Source: Candidatus Omnitrophota bacterium (GTDB lineage: Bacteria > Omnitrophota > Koll11 > Duberdicusellales > 4484-171). Taken from it: a stretch of 58,381 bases of DNA. Positions within the stretch are counted from its first letter, which is position 1; the number at the start of each line of letters is the position of its first letter. The notes under the pieces are model-generated. The model was not told where the DNA came from and did no database searches. It saw only the letters and a list, made by a program, of their open reading frames with translations. The translations under genes and the position numbers were made by a program. Shown in pieces: positions 7,611 to 16,221 of this stretch. The DNA lies in contig JAUYCY010000006.1 in assembly GCA_030692055.1 (NCBI GenBank), positions 1-58,381 on the forward strand, given 5' to 3'.

Positions 7611-9521
7611 ATGATTGCCCTTAATAATCTTTCCAAAAGCTACGGAAAAAAAATCCTTTTTGAAAATGTATCTTTGGGTATCAATAAAGGAGAAAAAATC
7701 GCCTTTGTTGGTCCAAACGGCGCGGGAAAATCTACTCTTTTTTATATAATTCTTGGTGACACGGAGCCGTCATCCGGCAGCATACAAATCCACAAAAATA
7801 TCCGTATTGGTTATCTTCCTCAGGAATCAAGTTTTAAATCCGAGCACACGGTGCTGCAAGAGCTAATTGAAGGAGACCGCACAATTGCCCATTTAAAAAA
7901 AGAAAAAGAAAAACTAGAAGCAAACAATGAGGCCGCAACTAAGCATTATGGTGAAATAATGCATAAGCTAGAGGTCTTGGGCTTCTTTGAGCTGGAGTAT
8001 AAAGGTAAAATTGTGCTCAGCGGCCTAGGCTTTAAAGAGAAAGATTTTAACCGGCCCATCACCGCGTTAAGCGGCGGCTGGCAGATGCGGGTGTTACTTG
8101 CAAAATTACTTACTTGTCACTATGACCTGCTGCTTTTAGATGAACCTACCAACTACTTAGATTTAAATGCTGCCCTTTGGTTTAAGGATTATCTGACTAA
8201 CCATAAAGGAACATTTGTAATGATTTCTCACGATAAAGCGTTTTTAAATGAAGTGACTGACCACTCTTTAATTTTAGAAAACGCTAAATTGGTTAAAACC
8301 AGAGGCAGTTATGAGCATTATCTAAAAGTAATAGATGAGCAACGCAGCTACCTTGTAAAACAGTTTAGGGAACAGGCGAGGACTCGCGAACATTATCAAA
8401 GGTTTATTGACCGTTTTCACGCCCAGCCCAACAAAGCTTCGCAAGTGCGCGCTAAAAAAAAGATGTTAGAAAGGCTTCCGCAAATTATTATTCCTGAAGA
8501 CCCGCGTGAAAGTATTAGGACTTTTCACTTTCCTTCCACACAAGCGAGCGGCTATCGCGTTATCAATTTGGAAAAGATTTCTAAGTCTTACGGTGACATT
8601 TGCGTTTATAAAGATTTTGATTTCGAGATTGTAAAAGGCGAAAAAGCAGTTTTAGTAGGTGAAAACGGCGCCGGCAAATCTACGCTTTTAAAGATTTTGG
8701 CCGGCGTTGTTGACATTGAGGAAGGTGTGCGAAAAGTTGGCCATAATGTCAGTATCGGCTATTTTTCTCAAACCCGTATGGATGTTTTAACACCGGAGCG
8801 TACCGTTCTCGAAGAAGCTTATTCTGTTGCCGGGCAATCTATGTTTCAGGATGTTATCAGGACAATTCTTGCGGCATTTTTATTTAGAGGGGACGACGTT
8901 GAGAAAAAAGTAAAGGTTCTATCCGGCGGAGAAAAAAGCAGGTTAATTTTAGCAAAACTACTCATTGACCCGCCCAACCTGCTTCTTTTGGACGAACCAA
9001 CCACACACCTTGACGTTGACGCGGTAGATGCGCTCATTAAGGCGTTAACAGAATATGAGGGCACAGTGGTTTTTATAAGTCACGATATTTATTTTGTTAA
9101 ATCTATCGCCAATAATGTTTTTGAGGTCAAAGACGGCAAAGTTACCAAGTTCCCTAGTAACTTTGATTATTATCTGCATAAAAAGGCTCTTGATGCCCAA
9201 ACTCCTAAAGCAAGGCCCGAATTTAAAACTGAGCATAAGAAAATAAAAGAAAAAGAACACATGGCAGGCGATAAAACAAAGGTAACAAGCCCCGAGCAGA
9301 TTAAGGCGCATAATACAATTATTTCTAATAAAATAAAGAAATTACGCAAAAAAAAGGAAAAACTTGAAGCTGAGCGCTATGCAAAAAGCCGCGTAACAGC
9401 TAATCCGCGCCACGGCGAAGAGCTTGTCAGATATTACAATAGTATTATTGAGGAATTAGATAAACAAATCCTTGAGCTAGATAACGAAATTTCCGGGCTT
9501 AAACTTCAATTCTTAGAATAG
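7611..9521 (+). CDS. ABC-F family ATPase (Uup/EttA-like)
   Basis: 636 aa with two complete nucleotide-binding domains and no membrane domain, the ABC-F layout. Domain 1 has GPNGAGKST, SGGWQMR and LLLLDEPTNYLD; domain 2 has GENGAGKST, LSGGEKSR and LLLLDEPTTHLD. A charged linker between them contains HAQPNKASQVRAKKKMLER, matching the ABC_tran_Xtn/P-site tRNA interaction motif. A Lys/Glu-rich coiled coil closes the protein, as in Uup-type members. ABC-F proteins act on the ribosome or, for Uup, on DNA intermediates; which applies here cannot be fixed. ATG 7611 is chosen because the in-frame TTG at 7590 lies in the palindromic spacer. Confidence 0.9.
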   Translation: MIALNNLSKSYGKKILFENVSLGINKGEKIAFVGPNGAGKSTLFYIILGDTEPSSGSIQIHKNIRIGYLPQESSFKSEHTVLQELIEGDRTIAHLKKEKEKLEANNEAATKHYGEIMHKLEVLGFFELEYKGKIVLSGLGFKEKDFNRPITALSGGWQMRVLLAKLLTCHYDLLLLDEPTNYLDLNAALWFKDYLTNHKGTFVMISHDKAFLNEVTDHSLILENAKLVKTRGSYEHYLKVIDEQRSYLVKQFREQARTREHYQRFIDRFHAQPNKASQVRAKKKMLERLPQIIIPEDPRESIRTFHFPSTQASGYRVINLEKISKSYGDICVYKDFDFEIVKGEKAVLVGENGAGKSTLLKILAGVVDIEEGVRKVGHNVSIGYFSQTRMDVLTPERTVLEEAYSVAGQSMFQDVIRTILAAFLFRGDDVEKKVKVLSGGEKSRLILAKLLIDPPNLLLLDEPTTHLDVDAVDALIKALTEYEGTVVFISHDIYFVKSIANNVFEVKDGKVTKFPSNFDYYLHKKALDAQTPKARPEFKTEHKKIKEKEHMAGDKTKVTSPEQIKAHNTIISNKIKKLRKKKEKLEAERYAKSRVTANPRHGEELVRYYNSIIEELDKQILELDNEISGLKLQFLE

Positions 9522-9733
9522 ATGACGCAATCAGCTCTTGCCGGTAATCTTCACCGCATAAATTCATACCCAGAAAAGCATAATGCCACTCTCGTTTTCT
9601 AACTTCACTCAAAGCGAATAGTACCGCATTTAGTAGGAATTCCCTTAAAAATTTACAATTTTTTTACAATTATTTTACGGCCCTATGACAATTGTCTTTT
9701 GGGTTTGTGGTATATAAGAGACACAGGAGAAAA

Positions 9734-9979
9734 ATGTTAGAAAAAAATATGTTGATGCCGCTGCCCAGCAGAAAAAAAAGAATAATAGTTTTGCTGAAAA
9801 TTATGTACTTTTTTAGCGGATTTACTTTGGCTATGTGCTTTGGTATTAGTAATTTTCGAACGCTAAATATTGATACACGTAGAAATATCATAGGCGTGAT
9901 GGATTTATTGGAGCGCAGGGAAAATAGATTTAACAAAGACAGTTCGGGTAGGTATATTTTTAACGGGGTGGACATTTAA
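9734..9979 (+). CDS. Small membrane protein of unknown function
   Basis: 81 aa starting at ATG 9734 with AGGAGA 5 bases upstream. A basic stretch (PSRKKRI) precedes one hydrophobic helix (VLLKIMYFFSGFTLAMCFGI), followed by a charged C-terminal tail ending RYIFNGVDI. It lies 13 bases before the secreted ARPP-1-like gene and is probably co-transcribed with it. I do not recognise the family. A poorly matched TATATA at 9710-9715 is the only promoter-like sequence upstream. Confidence 0.55.
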   Translation: MLEKNMLMPLPSRKKRIIVLLKIMYFFSGFTLAMCFGISNFRTLNIDTRRNIIGVMDLLERRENRFNKDSSGRYIFNGVDI

Positions 9980-9992
9980 AAAGGGGGTGGTT

Positions 9993-11054
9993 ATGTTTAG
10001 AGGAATGGTATCGTTTCTTGGGGTAGCAGTAGCTACTTTTATGATGGCAGTGTCTGGCGTAAATTCAGTGTTTGCCCAAGAGGGCAAAGAGGTCAAAGCA
10101 TTAATTGAAGCGCTTGAGGTGGGTGATTCTATCTATTACGAAAACCTCACGATTATTCCTGTATATACAAACAAATTAAAAGATAGGACCAGCTATACTA
10201 CGCTTGATGAAGCTTTGAAATATCATTGGCTCGAAGTTACAGAGTTAGAAGGCGGCCAGGTGCCTCAGGTAAGGCTGACAAATCTATCCGATAAATACAT
10301 TTACATTATGGGCGGAGAAATTATTACCGGATGTAAACAGGATAGGCTTGTAGGAAGAGATGTGTTGATCGGCCCCAAAAGCAAAAATATTGTAGTCCCT
10401 GTTTATTGTGTCGAGCAAGGAAGATGGACTTACCAATCGGACAAATTTTATAGCAAAGAAAAACTCGGCACCTGGGATTTACGCGCCCAAGGACAAATGG
10501 CTGAGCAAAGTTCACAAAGTAATATTTGGCATAAAGTCTCCAGGATAAATAAGTCCATGAATGTACAGTCGCACAGCGATGCTTATCAGGCTGCTTACGA
10601 CTCTGAGCCTGTGCGTCAAAAAATTGCCGGCTTTGAGTGTCGAATGCAAAATATCCCTCAGTTACACACAGACACTGTCGGCGTTATTGTTGCGGTGGGT
10701 GAAAAAATAGTCAGCGTGGATATTTTTGCTAATCCCTCACTTTTTAAAAAAATATGGCCCAAGCTACTAAAATCTTCAGCATTAGCGGCAATAAGTAGCG
10801 ATACGGCCGGTTCTGTTAGCCAGGAAGAAGCAGCCGAATTTTTGCGCAATTTACACGATAAGGATTTTGTGCAAAAGTCAGCGGTTAGTCTAGGCGCAGA
10901 ATTTTCGGCTATCGACGATGAAGTTAATGCCAATGTACTTACCTATCGAAGTGCCGTAATACACCTTGCGGGCTTTTCACAGGAAGGCAAAGGCTATAGT
11001 GCCAAGATAAATCCGGATAACGAGCGCAGAATTCCGGTAATGAGACGCCAGTAG
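9993..11054 (+). CDS. Secreted ARPP-1-like (DUF6569) protein
   Basis: 353 aa with a signal peptide ending near NSVFAQ. The body carries the conserved run of the ARPP-1 domain (ARG/phosphatase-associated domain): YENLTIIPVYT, TLDEALKYHWLEVTEL, VPQVRLTNLSDKYIYIMGGE, IGPKSKNIVVPVYCVEQGRW. The family is widespread and poorly understood. AAGGGGG sits directly before ATG 9993; the GTG at 9987 overlaps that site and is rejected as a start. Gene context (small membrane protein before, strong hairpin after) suggests a two-gene unit. Family assignment rests on motif recall, without a search. Confidence 0.72.
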   Translation: MFRGMVSFLGVAVATFMMAVSGVNSVFAQEGKEVKALIEALEVGDSIYYENLTIIPVYTNKLKDRTSYTTLDEALKYHWLEVTELEGGQVPQVRLTNLSDKYIYIMGGEIITGCKQDRLVGRDVLIGPKSKNIVVPVYCVEQGRWTYQSDKFYSKEKLGTWDLRAQGQMAEQSSQSNIWHKVSRINKSMNVQSHSDAYQAAYDSEPVRQKIAGFECRMQNIPQLHTDTVGVIVAVGEKIVSVDIFANPSLFKKIWPKLLKSSALAAISSDTAGSVSQEEAAEFLRNLHDKDFVQKSAVSLGAEFSAIDDEVNANVLTYRSAVIHLAGFSQEGKGYSAKINPDNERRIPVMRRQ

Positions 11055-11089
11055 TATTAGCTTTGTAGCTAAGTATTGGATTAATACAA

Positions 11090-11128
11090 TAGTGAGAGCA
11101 GGAAAATCTTCCTGCTCTCACTATCTTA
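11090..11128 (+). terminator. Terminator-like hairpin after the ARPP-1-like gene
   Basis: AGTGAGAGCAGGAAAATCTT and its mirrored TCCTGCTCTCACT form a 13-bp stem about 35 bases after the stop codon. A short T-rich tail follows, so it is a plausible intrinsic terminator. Confidence 0.6.
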
Positions 11129-11660
11129 ACCCAAAAAATACAGTTGAAAACTGCATTTTTTGTCCGAAGGACAGCCCCTTCTTTTGAAGGAGCTGGGTTA
11201 ACCCAGCCCTAATTTTACTGAAAGTAATTGATTTTAAATGATTTCTTGATTATGGGAGTATTCACTATATATATTAGCAATTTGTTATCTTTGTAAAATT
11301 AGGGCTGTCGTAGACGAAAAATGGTTTGCACTTTTTTGTCCATCACGACTATTGCGTTATTGATTATGCCCTTTAGAGTTATATAACTATTTGTTTTATA
11401 AAAGCATTTTTCGGGTTAAGCTTTTATAAAAGATGCTCGCTTGAACCCAATCTTTGCCTGCGCTCTGCGCGAGCAAAGTGCGCTTAAAGCGCGCTTATAT
11501 TGGGTCCAACATTGATAACGATTAAAAAATAAATGTTTTTGCATAGCCACAAGGCCAATAGTTTATAAAAAGCCAAGCACCCATCTGGCGAAAAGGATTA
11601 TGCGCAAGCTTCCCCAGCATAAAGACTTGCGTGCTTGGCAAAAACCTATTGCGAAACGTG
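11129..11660. other. Gene-free stretch with several nested hairpins
   Basis: No convincing gene here on either strand. It holds AAAAAATRCAGT hairpin 11136-11164, which resembles the terminator at 28931-28966. It also holds an inverted pair AGCCCTAATTTTAC / GTAAAATTAGGGCT (11209-11222 / 11295-11308), a TTTTATAAAAGC / GCTTTTATAAAA pair (11394-11432), and a long imperfect palindrome 11552-11655 with arms CCAAGCAC / GTGCTTGG. These look like accumulated palindromic repeats. Confidence 0.55.
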
Positions 11661-11662
11661 GA

Positions 11663-11690
11663 TTGAAAAAATATTAAAAAATGTGATAAT
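11663..11690 (+). promoter_or_regulatory. Promoter of the histidine kinase gene
   Basis: TTGAAA at 11663-11668 and an extended -10 (TGTGATAAT, core GATAAT 11685-11690) with a 16-base spacer. The start codon is only 15 bases beyond, so the mRNA would have a very short leader. Confidence 0.6.
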
Positions 11691-11705
11691 GAATTTATAA
11701 AATTT

Positions 11706-13619
11706 ATGCGCGAATCTAGCGTAAAACCACATTTTTTGGGTATATTTTTTATCTTAGCGGTTATTCTTCCCAGCATCATACTAAGCTTGATTGCGGTGAG
11801 GTCTATTAACCGCGAAGAGGCCTATGTAGAGAAACAGCTTGAACGCTCTCTTTTAGCTGAGGTTGTGCATGTATCGTCTTTGGCTAATGCGCAATTAAAA
11901 GATATTCAAAAAGAATTGAATAAAATAGGCGATATTCCTGAAAACGGCGATTACCAAGAATACATTTTGCGTTTACAAGGCTCTTTTCCATTGATAGGAG
12001 CTACGTTTTTACTCTCATCTAATTACGAGGTTGTTTGGCCTAATCCTGCAAGTATTACTCGCGAGCAAGAATCGTCTTTTCTTGAATCCAACAAATCTTT
12101 CCTTGCGGACAAAACCGCTACGCCGGTATATAAGAATATAGCTTTAGCTTATAAAGATGTGATTATGAAAGAGTCAAAAAAAATAGTGTCACCGCAGAGG
12201 CAAGCAGCTGAAAGGGAAAACTTGCAAGGCTCTGACTATAAATATTCAGAAAGAGCAGAAAATTCTCTATCGTCAGAGGAGTCCAGTTCCGGTTACGAAG
12301 CTGTTACTGACCAACAATCACAGAGTAGTTTTGACCAATACGATTCAGTTCGTAAAAAAGTATATGATGTCGCAAAGGAAAAGGGGCAGCAAGTTCTTAG
12401 CCGCACGATTAGTTTTTCGACAAAGTCCGCTGCCAAAGAGCCGGATTTACAAGAAGGAAGCTCTATCTTGGTATCTGAATCGTTAAAATTAAGCCAAATT
12501 GTCACTAAGGCAACGTCCGGATTCATTCCCCGTTTTGTTGACGATAAGCTCAATCTTCTTTTTTGGAAAAAGGATAAAAGCGGCTATATTATAGTGTGTT
12601 TAATTGATAAAACTAAACTAAAAGAAAGGATTTTAGAAGTTTTGCCGAATATTTATTCCTCAGCGCGGATACTTACAGTGCTTGATGAAAACGGTAGCCC
12701 CCTCGTAACTCCTATAGAATCCAAAACTCGCGATTGGCGCCGGCCTTTTGTAGCCAGGGAAGTTAGCGAAATATTGCCGCGTTGGGAAATAGCAGCATAC
12801 CTTAGTAATCCAAGTGAAGTGTCTTTACGAGCGCGTCTCACAGCTTTTGTTATGGCGATGTTTATAGTCATTCTATTCGCCTCTGTTGCCGTCGGCGGAA
12901 TATTAGTGTTAAGATCCTTAAACAGCGAGCTCACTTTAGCCCAGCAAAAAACCACCTTTGTGGCAAATGTATCGCATGAATTAAAAACTCCCCTTACTTC
13001 CATTCGGATGTTTTCAGAGATGCTTAAAGAAAAACGCCAGCCCGATGAGCAAAAAAGGGAAAAATATCTTGATATTATGGCATCAGAAACAGAACGCTTA
13101 ACTCGCCTCATAAATAACGTTCTTGATTTTTCCCGCATGACGCAAGGAAAAATTAAATATAATATGAAGGCTATAGACATAGTTAGTTTAAGCATGAATT
13201 TATTTGAGAGCCAAAAGCTAAGGCTTGAGAATAACGAATACGAAGTTAATTTTAAAAAAGATATAGAACATTTAGAGATTCGCGCGGACGAAGAAGCGAT
13301 AAAACAGGCAATATTAAATCTTATCTCTAACGCTGAGAAGTATTGCTCACAGTCAAAGGAAATAGATTTTGAAGTAACCAGAATGGATAAGTTTGCCATA
13401 GTCAATATTAAGGATAGAGGAATAGGCATACCGCCTAAAGATGTGAAGAAAATATTTAAAGCATTCTATAGAGTTGATGATACTTTGACTTCTAAAGTAA
13501 GAGGCACCGGCTTAGGGCTAACTATTGCCAGGCAAATTATACGCGATCATGGCGGAGATATAGAGTATTTTGCGCGAGACGGCGGAGGCAGTATTTTTCA
13601 GATTAAGTTACCTATATAA
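11706..13619 (+). CDS. Membrane sensor histidine kinase
   Basis: 637 aa. TM1 is FFILAVILPSIILSLIAV (about 13-31) and TM2 is FVMAMFIVILFASVAVGGILVL (about 381-402), enclosing a large extracytoplasmic sensor domain. The HisKA box is VSHELKTPLTS with the phospho-accepting His near 424. The N box is NLISNAEKY, G1 is IKDRGIGIPP, and G2 is GTGLGLTIARQI. The sensor contains an unusual Ser/Glu/Lys-rich low-complexity stretch (about residues 155-250) that looks disordered. The response-regulator gene follows after 84 bases. The signal sensed is unknown; the secreted HEAT/serpin genes downstream are candidate targets by position only. Confidence 0.9.
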   Translation: MRESSVKPHFLGIFFILAVILPSIILSLIAVRSINREEAYVEKQLERSLLAEVVHVSSLANAQLKDIQKELNKIGDIPENGDYQEYILRLQGSFPLIGATFLLSSNYEVVWPNPASITREQESSFLESNKSFLADKTATPVYKNIALAYKDVIMKESKKIVSPQRQAAERENLQGSDYKYSERAENSLSSEESSSGYEAVTDQQSQSSFDQYDSVRKKVYDVAKEKGQQVLSRTISFSTKSAAKEPDLQEGSSILVSESLKLSQIVTKATSGFIPRFVDDKLNLLFWKKDKSGYIIVCLIDKTKLKERILEVLPNIYSSARILTVLDENGSPLVTPIESKTRDWRRPFVAREVSEILPRWEIAAYLSNPSEVSLRARLTAFVMAMFIVILFASVAVGGILVLRSLNSELTLAQQKTTFVANVSHELKTPLTSIRMFSEMLKEKRQPDEQKREKYLDIMASETERLTRLINNVLDFSRMTQGKIKYNMKAIDIVSLSMNLFESQKLRLENNEYEVNFKKDIEHLEIRADEEAIKQAILNLISNAEKYCSQSKEIDFEVTRMDKFAIVNIKDRGIGIPPKDVKKIFKAFYRVDDTLTSKVRGTGLGLTIARQIIRDHGGDIEYFARDGGGSIFQIKLPI

Positions 13620-13703
13620 TATGGAACACCCAACGGGCATGCCTATATAGTGACATCCGCCGAAGCAGTGGAATCTAGCGAAGGCGGATAAGGGGTATAA
13701 ACC

Positions 13704-14408
13704 ATGAAAGAAAGGATACTTATTGTAGAAGACGAGCCGTCTATTTTGACCGGTTTAGTGGATTTGCTTAGCTCTGAGGGGTTTACAGTGTATTCCGCGA
13801 GAAACGGTTTAGAGGCTATTAGCCTTTATGAGCAACAAAGACCAAGCTTAATATTGTTAGATATTATGATTCCGGAAAAAAGCGGCTACGAAGTTTGTAA
13901 AGAAATACGTAAAAAAGATTCACTTACTCCCATACTTATGCTCACCGCTAAAGGCCAAGAAATCGATAAGGTGGTAGGGTTAGAAGTCGGCGCTGATGAT
14001 TATATAGTAAAGCCATTTGGAGTGAAAGAATTGCTTGCGCGCGTAAGGGCGGCATTACGCAGAGCCGCGGCTAAACCCCAAAAGCGAGACGATACCCCGA
14101 TAGTTTTTGGCGATATTTATATTAATCCTAAAACATTAAAAGGGAGAAAAGGAAAGAAAGAATTCCCCGTTAGTTTGCGGGAAATTCAATTGTTGCAACT
14201 ATTTTTAAAACGTAAAGGAGAGGTTATTGACAGGTTTGATATACTTAACGAAGTCTGGGGCATAAAATATGAAGGCACTACGCGCACTCTTGACCAGCAT
14301 ATTGTAAAGCTTAGGCAAAAAATTGAAGATAATCCTTCCCATCCCAAATATATCATTACCGTGCACAGCGTAGGTTATCAATTTTTCCCCAAACCGCGCT
14401 CTAAATGA
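13704..14408 (+). CDS. OmpR/PhoB-family response regulator
   Basis: 234 aa, receiver plus winged-helix DNA-binding domain. The acidic pocket is EDE (9-11), the phosphorylation site is Asp53 in LLDIMIP, Thr is in MLTAK and the Lys is in IVKPFG. The C-terminal domain has the Trans_reg_C pattern: FPVSLREIQLLQLFLKR, FDILNEVWG, RTLDQHIVKLRQKIEDNP, and HSVGYQF at the end. It is the cognate partner of the upstream kinase. A hairpin (ATCCGCC / GGCGGAT) lies in the gap before AGGGG and ATG 13704. About 50 bases of this gene's 3' end recur at 23452-23503. Confidence 0.93.
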   Translation: MKERILIVEDEPSILTGLVDLLSSEGFTVYSARNGLEAISLYEQQRPSLILLDIMIPEKSGYEVCKEIRKKDSLTPILMLTAKGQEIDKVVGLEVGADDYIVKPFGVKELLARVRAALRRAAAKPQKRDDTPIVFGDIYINPKTLKGRKGKKEFPVSLREIQLLQLFLKRKGEVIDRFDILNEVWGIKYEGTTRTLDQHIVKLRQKIEDNPSHPKYIITVHSVGYQFFPKPRSK

Positions 14409-14589
14409 ATTGAGACTTAATGACATCGAGCAGGTGAACTCAAAGACACAAGAGACCAAAAGTTGTAATATGATAAACAAAAAGGGAAATAGGGGACAGC
14501 TCTATTTTTCTGGAAATAATTAGAACCGTTCCCATTATTCCCGATTAAAAGAGGCGTTCGGGTGAGAAAGAAACATGGGGAGGCAAGCT

Positions 14590-16221
14590 ATGAAACTTAG
14601 AAAAATTACGGGTCTGCTGGGTGCGGTAATAATAGTTATAGCGATAGTAAAAATTGTCCAATGCTTTGTGCTGCCCAGTATCCTATTTATGTGCATACAG
14701 CCGCAAGTCAAATCGCTTCAGGATAAAAGCCAGCCCGTGGACTTGCGCATGAGTAGTGCGGCGACTGTGCGCATGTTTGGAGGCAGCCGGGCTATCGCTA
14801 TTTTACATTCTGTTCTCTGGGATAAGGAAGAACCTCTTGAGTTGAGGAACGCGGCAGCCGATGAGCTAAAACAGATTAAGGATATTCGCGCCTGGAGGGC
14901 GCTCGAAAGCCCGGCGCCGATGGGGCAGAAGAAAAAATCGCGCGCCGAGATTAATCAGCTTATCACTACCCTTTGGAAAACCGAGGATGAAGATGCCCGG
15001 ACAGAAATCGTAAATGAGTTGCGGGAAACCGGCGACTCATATGTGATCCGGTCGCTCATAAAAAGGCTTAAAGATAAAAATCCAGCCATTCGTAAAGTTT
15101 CTGCCATAGCGCTCGGTAAGCTGAAAGACGAGCGTGCCGCCAAGGCCCTCATAGCGCGTCTTCGTGATAAAGATGACGATGTGTATGAAGCGGCTAAGGA
15201 AGCGTTGAGACAGATTTATCCCAACCCAAATATCCTCATTAATTTCCTTGCTGATGGCGATGACCTTATAAAGAAATATAGACCGCTGGTCCTTGTGGAC
15301 CTGCGGGATCCTCGCGTCTTCAAAATTATTATGGAGGGAATCTCTAATAAAAATGATACCGTGCGGATCAACGCATGGACGGTTCTTTCTCTGGAGTATT
15401 CCGGCAAAGCGGATTTATTGGAATCGGCCATATCGGCATTAAAGGATGAAAACCGAAAGGTGCAACTGCTTGCCGCAAAAGTTATCGGCAAAAGAGGAGA
15501 TGTTCGTGCTGTCAAGCCGCTCATCAAGGCGCTTGAAACGGAAGAGAATATGACATTACAGGAACAGTTGAAAGACTCATTGATAAAAATTGGCGGCCAT
15601 CGACTGGGAACAGTAGGCACGTTCATAGCAGCCCTTAAGAGCATAAGCCCCGCAGTGCGGGCATCAGCAGCCCAGTCGCTTGCCTCTCTCAATGACCCGC
15701 GCGCCATCGCCCCTCTCGTGTATACCCTTTGCGACAGCCTGCGAAATCCCACAAGCTCCTTCACTATCGGCGGAAACAGCCATACCCTATATTTCAATTA
15801 CCAGGAGGATTTCCATCAGATCTTTGCGGCATTGAAAATTTTGGATCCATCGCGAAAAAATGTCTTACCGATTCTGCTAAAGTTGCTTCAAAGTGAAAAT
15901 GATGATACGAGAAAAGGCGCGGCTTTGGCGCTAGATGCATTGCGCGACGAAAGATCCGTAGACGCTCTTATCGCTGCGCTCAAGGATAATGATATCGAAG
16001 TCCGCAAAACCGCGGCAAAGGCGTTAGGGGATATGAAAGCAGAGCGCGCCATTGAGCCTTTAATTGAACTTATGGAAATAGAGTTCGCATTAACCCAGGA
16101 CGGAAACCGGCCGGAATCCGCGGTGTATGCTTACGAGGCGCTGGTGAAAATAACAGGCCAGGATTTGGGCCAGGAACCGGCGGCATGGCGGGATTGGTGG
16201 AAAAAGGGAGGCGGCAGATGA
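14590..16221 (+). CDS. Membrane-anchored HEAT-repeat protein
   Basis: 543 aa. One N-terminal transmembrane or signal-anchor helix (GLLGAVIIVIAIVKIVQCFVL) is followed almost entirely by HEAT/PBS-lyase-type helical repeats, for example AIRKVSAIALGKLKDERAAK, VRASAAQSLASLNDPRAIAP and VRKTAAKALGDMKAERAIEP. It ends in the AAWRDWWKKGGG tail often seen after such repeats. HEAT arrays are protein-binding scaffolds. ATG 14590 is preferred over 14575 because GGGAGG lies between them at ideal spacing for the later ATG. Its stop overlaps the next start (ATGA), so the two genes are translationally coupled. Confidence 0.82.
   Translation: MKLRKITGLLGAVIIVIAIVKIVQCFVLPSILFMCIQPQVKSLQDKSQPVDLRMSSAATVRMFGGSRAIAILHSVLWDKEEPLELRNAAADELKQIKDIRAWRALESPAPMGQKKKSRAEINQLITTLWKTEDEDARTEIVNELRETGDSYVIRSLIKRLKDKNPAIRKVSAIALGKLKDERAAKALIARLRDKDDDVYEAAKEALRQIYPNPNILINFLADGDDLIKKYRPLVLVDLRDPRVFKIIMEGISNKNDTVRINAWTVLSLEYSGKADLLESAISALKDENRKVQLLAAKVIGKRGDVRAVKPLIKALETEENMTLQEQLKDSLIKIGGHRLGTVGTFIAALKSISPAVRASAAQSLASLNDPRAIAPLVYTLCDSLRNPTSSFTIGGNSHTLYFNYQEDFHQIFAALKILDPSRKNVLPILLKLLQSENDDTRKGAALALDALRDERSVDALIAALKDNDIEVRKTAAKALGDMKAERAIEPLIELMEIEFALTQDGNRPESAVYAYEALVKITGQDLGQEPAAWRDWWKKGGGR

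Noticed and set aside
12653..13429. Long minus-strand open frame (258 codons)
   Set aside because: Exact antisense of the histidine kinase catalytic region, with no start signal; a codon-bias shadow.
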